Source of the DNA: Halomonas sp. Y3
Lineage (GTDB): Bacteria > Pseudomonadota > Gammaproteobacteria > Pseudomonadales > Halomonadaceae
Direction: 5' to 3'
NCBI RefSeq assembly: GCF_024137965.1
Contig: NZ_CP099975.1
Location: 496,001 to 560,000, forward strand
DNA: 64,000 bases
The notes beneath the pieces were generated by a model. That model was not told where the DNA came from. It worked only from the letters and a program-made list of their open reading frames with translations, and ran no database searches. A program made the position numbers and the translations under genes. Shown here piece after piece: positions 62,485-64,000 of this stretch; the stretch's first letter is position 1, and every line of letters begins with the position of its first letter.

Positions 62485-63495
62485 TTATCTGGCGGCGTCA
62501 AGCAGCTCGGCGGACTGCTGCTGGAAGGCCTGGATCAGCGGATGGTCGCCGAAGCGCTCCGCGAAAGCCTGGTTGGCCGGGGCGAAGACGCTTTCGGCAT
62601 CCTCGAGGATGAAGACATCGATGGCTTCCTGGAGGGTGGCGAGGTTGCGCTGTTCGGCCTCGATCTGCGCTTCGATGCCCCAGGCCAGGGCCTCCTCCAT
62701 GGCCTCGTCGATGATCTGGCGCTGCTCGTCGGAGAGGGAGGCTCGGGTCGCCTGGCTCATCACCGAGACGGCGGGGAAGGCCATATGGCTGGTCAGGGTC
62801 AGGTGCTCGGCGACCTCGTAGAAGCCGGAGCCTACCAGGGCGTCCAGGTCGATATCCACGCCGTCGAGCATGCGATTCTGCAGCGCCTGGTAGACGTCCG
62901 GCAGGCTGATGGGGGTAGGGCGGGCATCCATGGCGCGCCACCAGGTGTTCATGGCGGCGAAGGGGATGATGCGCATGTTCTTGCGGGCGACATCGTCCAC
63001 GCCTTCGACGCGGGTATCGCGCATCAGGATATGGCGCATGCCGGCGAAGGTGTAGCCGAAGGCGTGCAGTCCCTTGCTCTCCAGGTTGGCCAGCATCTCC
63101 CGGGCGGCCTCGGTCTCGGTGGCCTTGGCCGCCTCCTCGACGCTGTCGAACAGGAAGGGGGTGAACCAGCCGACCATGGAGGGTTCGCGCTGGCTGGTCA
63201 GCGCCGCGGTCATGATGCCCATGTCGAGCAGGCCGGTCTCCATCTGGGAGAACATGGCGGACTCGTCACCCAGCTGGCCGGCGGGGAAGAGGGCGATGGT
63301 CAGCTCGCCGTCGCTGCGCTCGGCCACGGCCTCGGCAAACTGCTCGGCGCTCTGGCTCCAGATGTGCTGGGGCGGGGTGATCATCCCCAGGCGCAGCTCC
63401 TTGGCCAAGGCGGGGGCGCTGGCGGCCAGCAGGGAGGCCGAGAGCAGCGTCAGGGCCAGGGGGCGACGAACGGTTTGGCGTGCGGTGGTTGTCAT
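62485..63495 (-). CDS. TRAP transporter substrate-binding protein, DctP type
   Basis: A 336-residue periplasmic protein with a signal peptide (RRPLALTLLSASLLAASAPA). DctP features are DVARKNMRIIPFAAMNTWWR near residue 168 with the carboxylate-binding Arg, and ARPTPISLPDVYQALQNRML after it. It is first in a P-Q-M-MarR operon. The divergent mobA-like gene suggests a hydroxybenzoate ligand. Confidence 0.9.
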   Translation of the reverse strand: MTTTARQTVRRPLALTLLSASLLAASAPALAKELRLGMITPPQHIWSQSAEQFAEAVAERSDGELTIALFPAGQLGDESAMFSQMETGLLDMGIMTAALTSQREPSMVGWFTPFLFDSVEEAAKATETEAAREMLANLESKGLHAFGYTFAGMRHILMRDTRVEGVDDVARKNMRIIPFAAMNTWWRAMDARPTPISLPDVYQALQNRMLDGVDIDLDALVGSGFYEVAEHLTLTSHMAFPAVSVMSQATRASLSDEQRQIIDEAMEEALAWGIEAQIEAEQRNLATLQEAIDVFILEDAESVFAPANQAFAERFGDHPLIQAFQQQSAELLDAAR

Positions 63496-63559
63496 TGTCG
63501 GCTCGCTTGTCGGTGGTCAGGGATCGGCGGACAGAGAGGTGGTCACTTTTTGATCTGTG

Positions 63560-63637
63560 TCAGTATTGTGATCATCACATAGATGATCAATTATCCGAAA
63601 GTCGGGTTGTCCGCCGCGAAACCGATCACAATACTGA
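63560..63637. promoter_or_regulatory. Paired inverted operators between TRAP and mobA-like genes
   Basis: TCAGTATTGTGATC (63560-63573) and its exact reverse complement GATCACAATACTGA (63624-63637) lie 50 bases apart, one toward each divergent gene. The first overlaps a further palindrome TGTGAT-C-ATCACA (63567-63579). A dimeric regulator such as MarR 3 could bind both and control the two promoters together. Confidence 0.65.
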
Positions 63638-63734
63638 TGAATATCGGGGTGGCAGATGACTGCCGCCGAAAGCCTCGACCCCCTGATCGACCCCCAACAA
63701 CGATGACCCGTAGCGCACGGGATGGAGCGAAACG

Positions 63735-64000
63735 ATGCAGTACTTCCTCGACGGTTACCGCAGCGGCGACCCGCGAATTCAACCCCTGGCCGAAGGGCGC
63801 AGCGAGGAGCAGGGTCCGCTGCCGGAGGAGGTGGATGTGCTCATCGTCGGCACCGGCCCCGCCGGGCTGCTGCTGGCCGCCCAGCTCTCGACCTTCCCGG
63901 GGATCGTCACCCGCGTAGTGGAGAAGGCCGACGGGCCCCTCGAGGTCGGGCGCGCCGACGGGATCGCCTGCCGCACGGTGGAGATGTTCGAGGCCTTCGG
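63735..64000 (+). CDS. mobA: 3-hydroxybenzoate 4-monooxygenase-like flavoprotein, N-terminal part
   Basis: The first 88 residues of a class A flavoprotein monooxygenase that runs off the window. MQYFLDGYRSGDP, then VDVLIVGTGPAGLLLAAQLS (FAD Rossmann motif) and RADGIACRTVEMFEAFG match the MobA/phenol 2-monooxygenase group; the N-terminus is most like MobA. MobA turns 3-hydroxybenzoate into protocatechuate, which the pca genes consume. The C-terminal substrate domain is not visible, so phenol 2-monooxygenase remains possible. Confidence 0.78.
   Translation, partial: MQYFLDGYRSGDPRIQPLAEGRSEEQGPLPEEVDVLIVGTGPAGLLLAAQLSTFPGIVTRVVEKADGPLEVGRADGIACRTVEMFEAF

Overview
The window is GC-rich and densely coded, from a Gram-negative bacterium with three TRAP transport systems, outer-membrane porins, LysR/MarR/sigma-54 regulators and REP-like palindromes. 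The protein sequences and gene content fit a halophilic gammaproteobacterium of the Halomonadaceae; that placement is inference, since no search was run. Nearly the whole 64 kb is devoted to catabolism of aromatic compounds. I see no rRNA, tRNA, CRISPR, insertion sequence or phage gene.

Layout. (1) 1-7.4 kb: beta-ketoadipate (protocatechuate 3,4-cleavage) genes: the end of pcaI, then pcaJ, pcaF, a pcaD-pcaC fusion, pcaQ, pcaH, pcaG, a beta-keto acid cleavage enzyme (BKACE) and an NTF2-fold protein. pcaB is not in the window. (2) 7.4-15.7 kb: a 4-cresol module: an XylR/DmpR-type sigma-54 activator transcribed away from pchC-pchX-pchF-aldehyde dehydrogenase, an outer-membrane protein and an aryl-alcohol dehydrogenase. 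(3) 15.9-18.3 kb: a LysR regulator divergent from a salicylate-hydroxylase-type flavoprotein. (4) 18.3-26 kb: a CouR-like MarR regulator, an aroyl-CoA thioesterase, a 52-codon small ORF with a very long hairpin, a DctPQM TRAP system, a CoA-transferase and a thiolase. (5) 26-49.6 kb: a second MarR regulator and a large island with two Rieske oxygenases and a reductase, an ADP-forming acyl-CoA synthetase, two acyl-CoA dehydrogenases, SDR, MaoC hydratase, SCP2-type thiolase plus DUF35 partner, family III CoA-transferase, LigB-type extradiol dioxygenase, LigJ-type hydratase, three tandem RraA/LigK-type proteins, an enoyl-CoA hydratase, a TAXI-type TRAP system and an MFS pump. (6) 49.7-59.8 kb: a DcaP-like porin and, on the minus strand, a hydroxycinnamate beta-oxidation operon (CoA ligase, hydratase, SDR, acyl-CoA dehydrogenase, EtfB, EtfA, ETF-QO). 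(7) 60-64 kb: a third MarR with a DctPQM TRAP system, divergent from the start of a 3-hydroxybenzoate 4-monooxygenase-like gene.

How it fits together. 4-Cresol, 3-hydroxybenzoate and hydroxycinnamates would be funnelled to 4-hydroxybenzoate or protocatechuate, which the pca genes take to succinyl-CoA and acetyl-CoA. The large island looks like a separate route: activation and shortening of an acyl side chain, Rieske-type O-demethylation or hydroxylation, extradiol cleavage, then hydration and aldol cleavage to pyruvate and oxaloacetate. It has LigJ/LigK-type genes but no LigC/LigI genes, which points to a gallate- or 3-O-methylgallate-type ring rather than protocatechuate 4,5-cleavage.

Regulatory signals visible by eye: a PcaQ-type palindrome in front of pcaHG; a MarR-like operator TGTTK-N7-AAACA at four promoters spread over 41 kb, joining region 4 to region 6; a second palindrome (AGCCTTATATAAGGCT and relatives) at the second MarR gene, the TAXI-TRAP operon and the porin; a third element (ACTAAMGTC-N-A-N-GTCT) at three promoters; and paired inverted operators between the third MarR operon and the mobA-like gene. 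All three TRAP operons have a strong hairpin between the binding-protein gene and the next gene.
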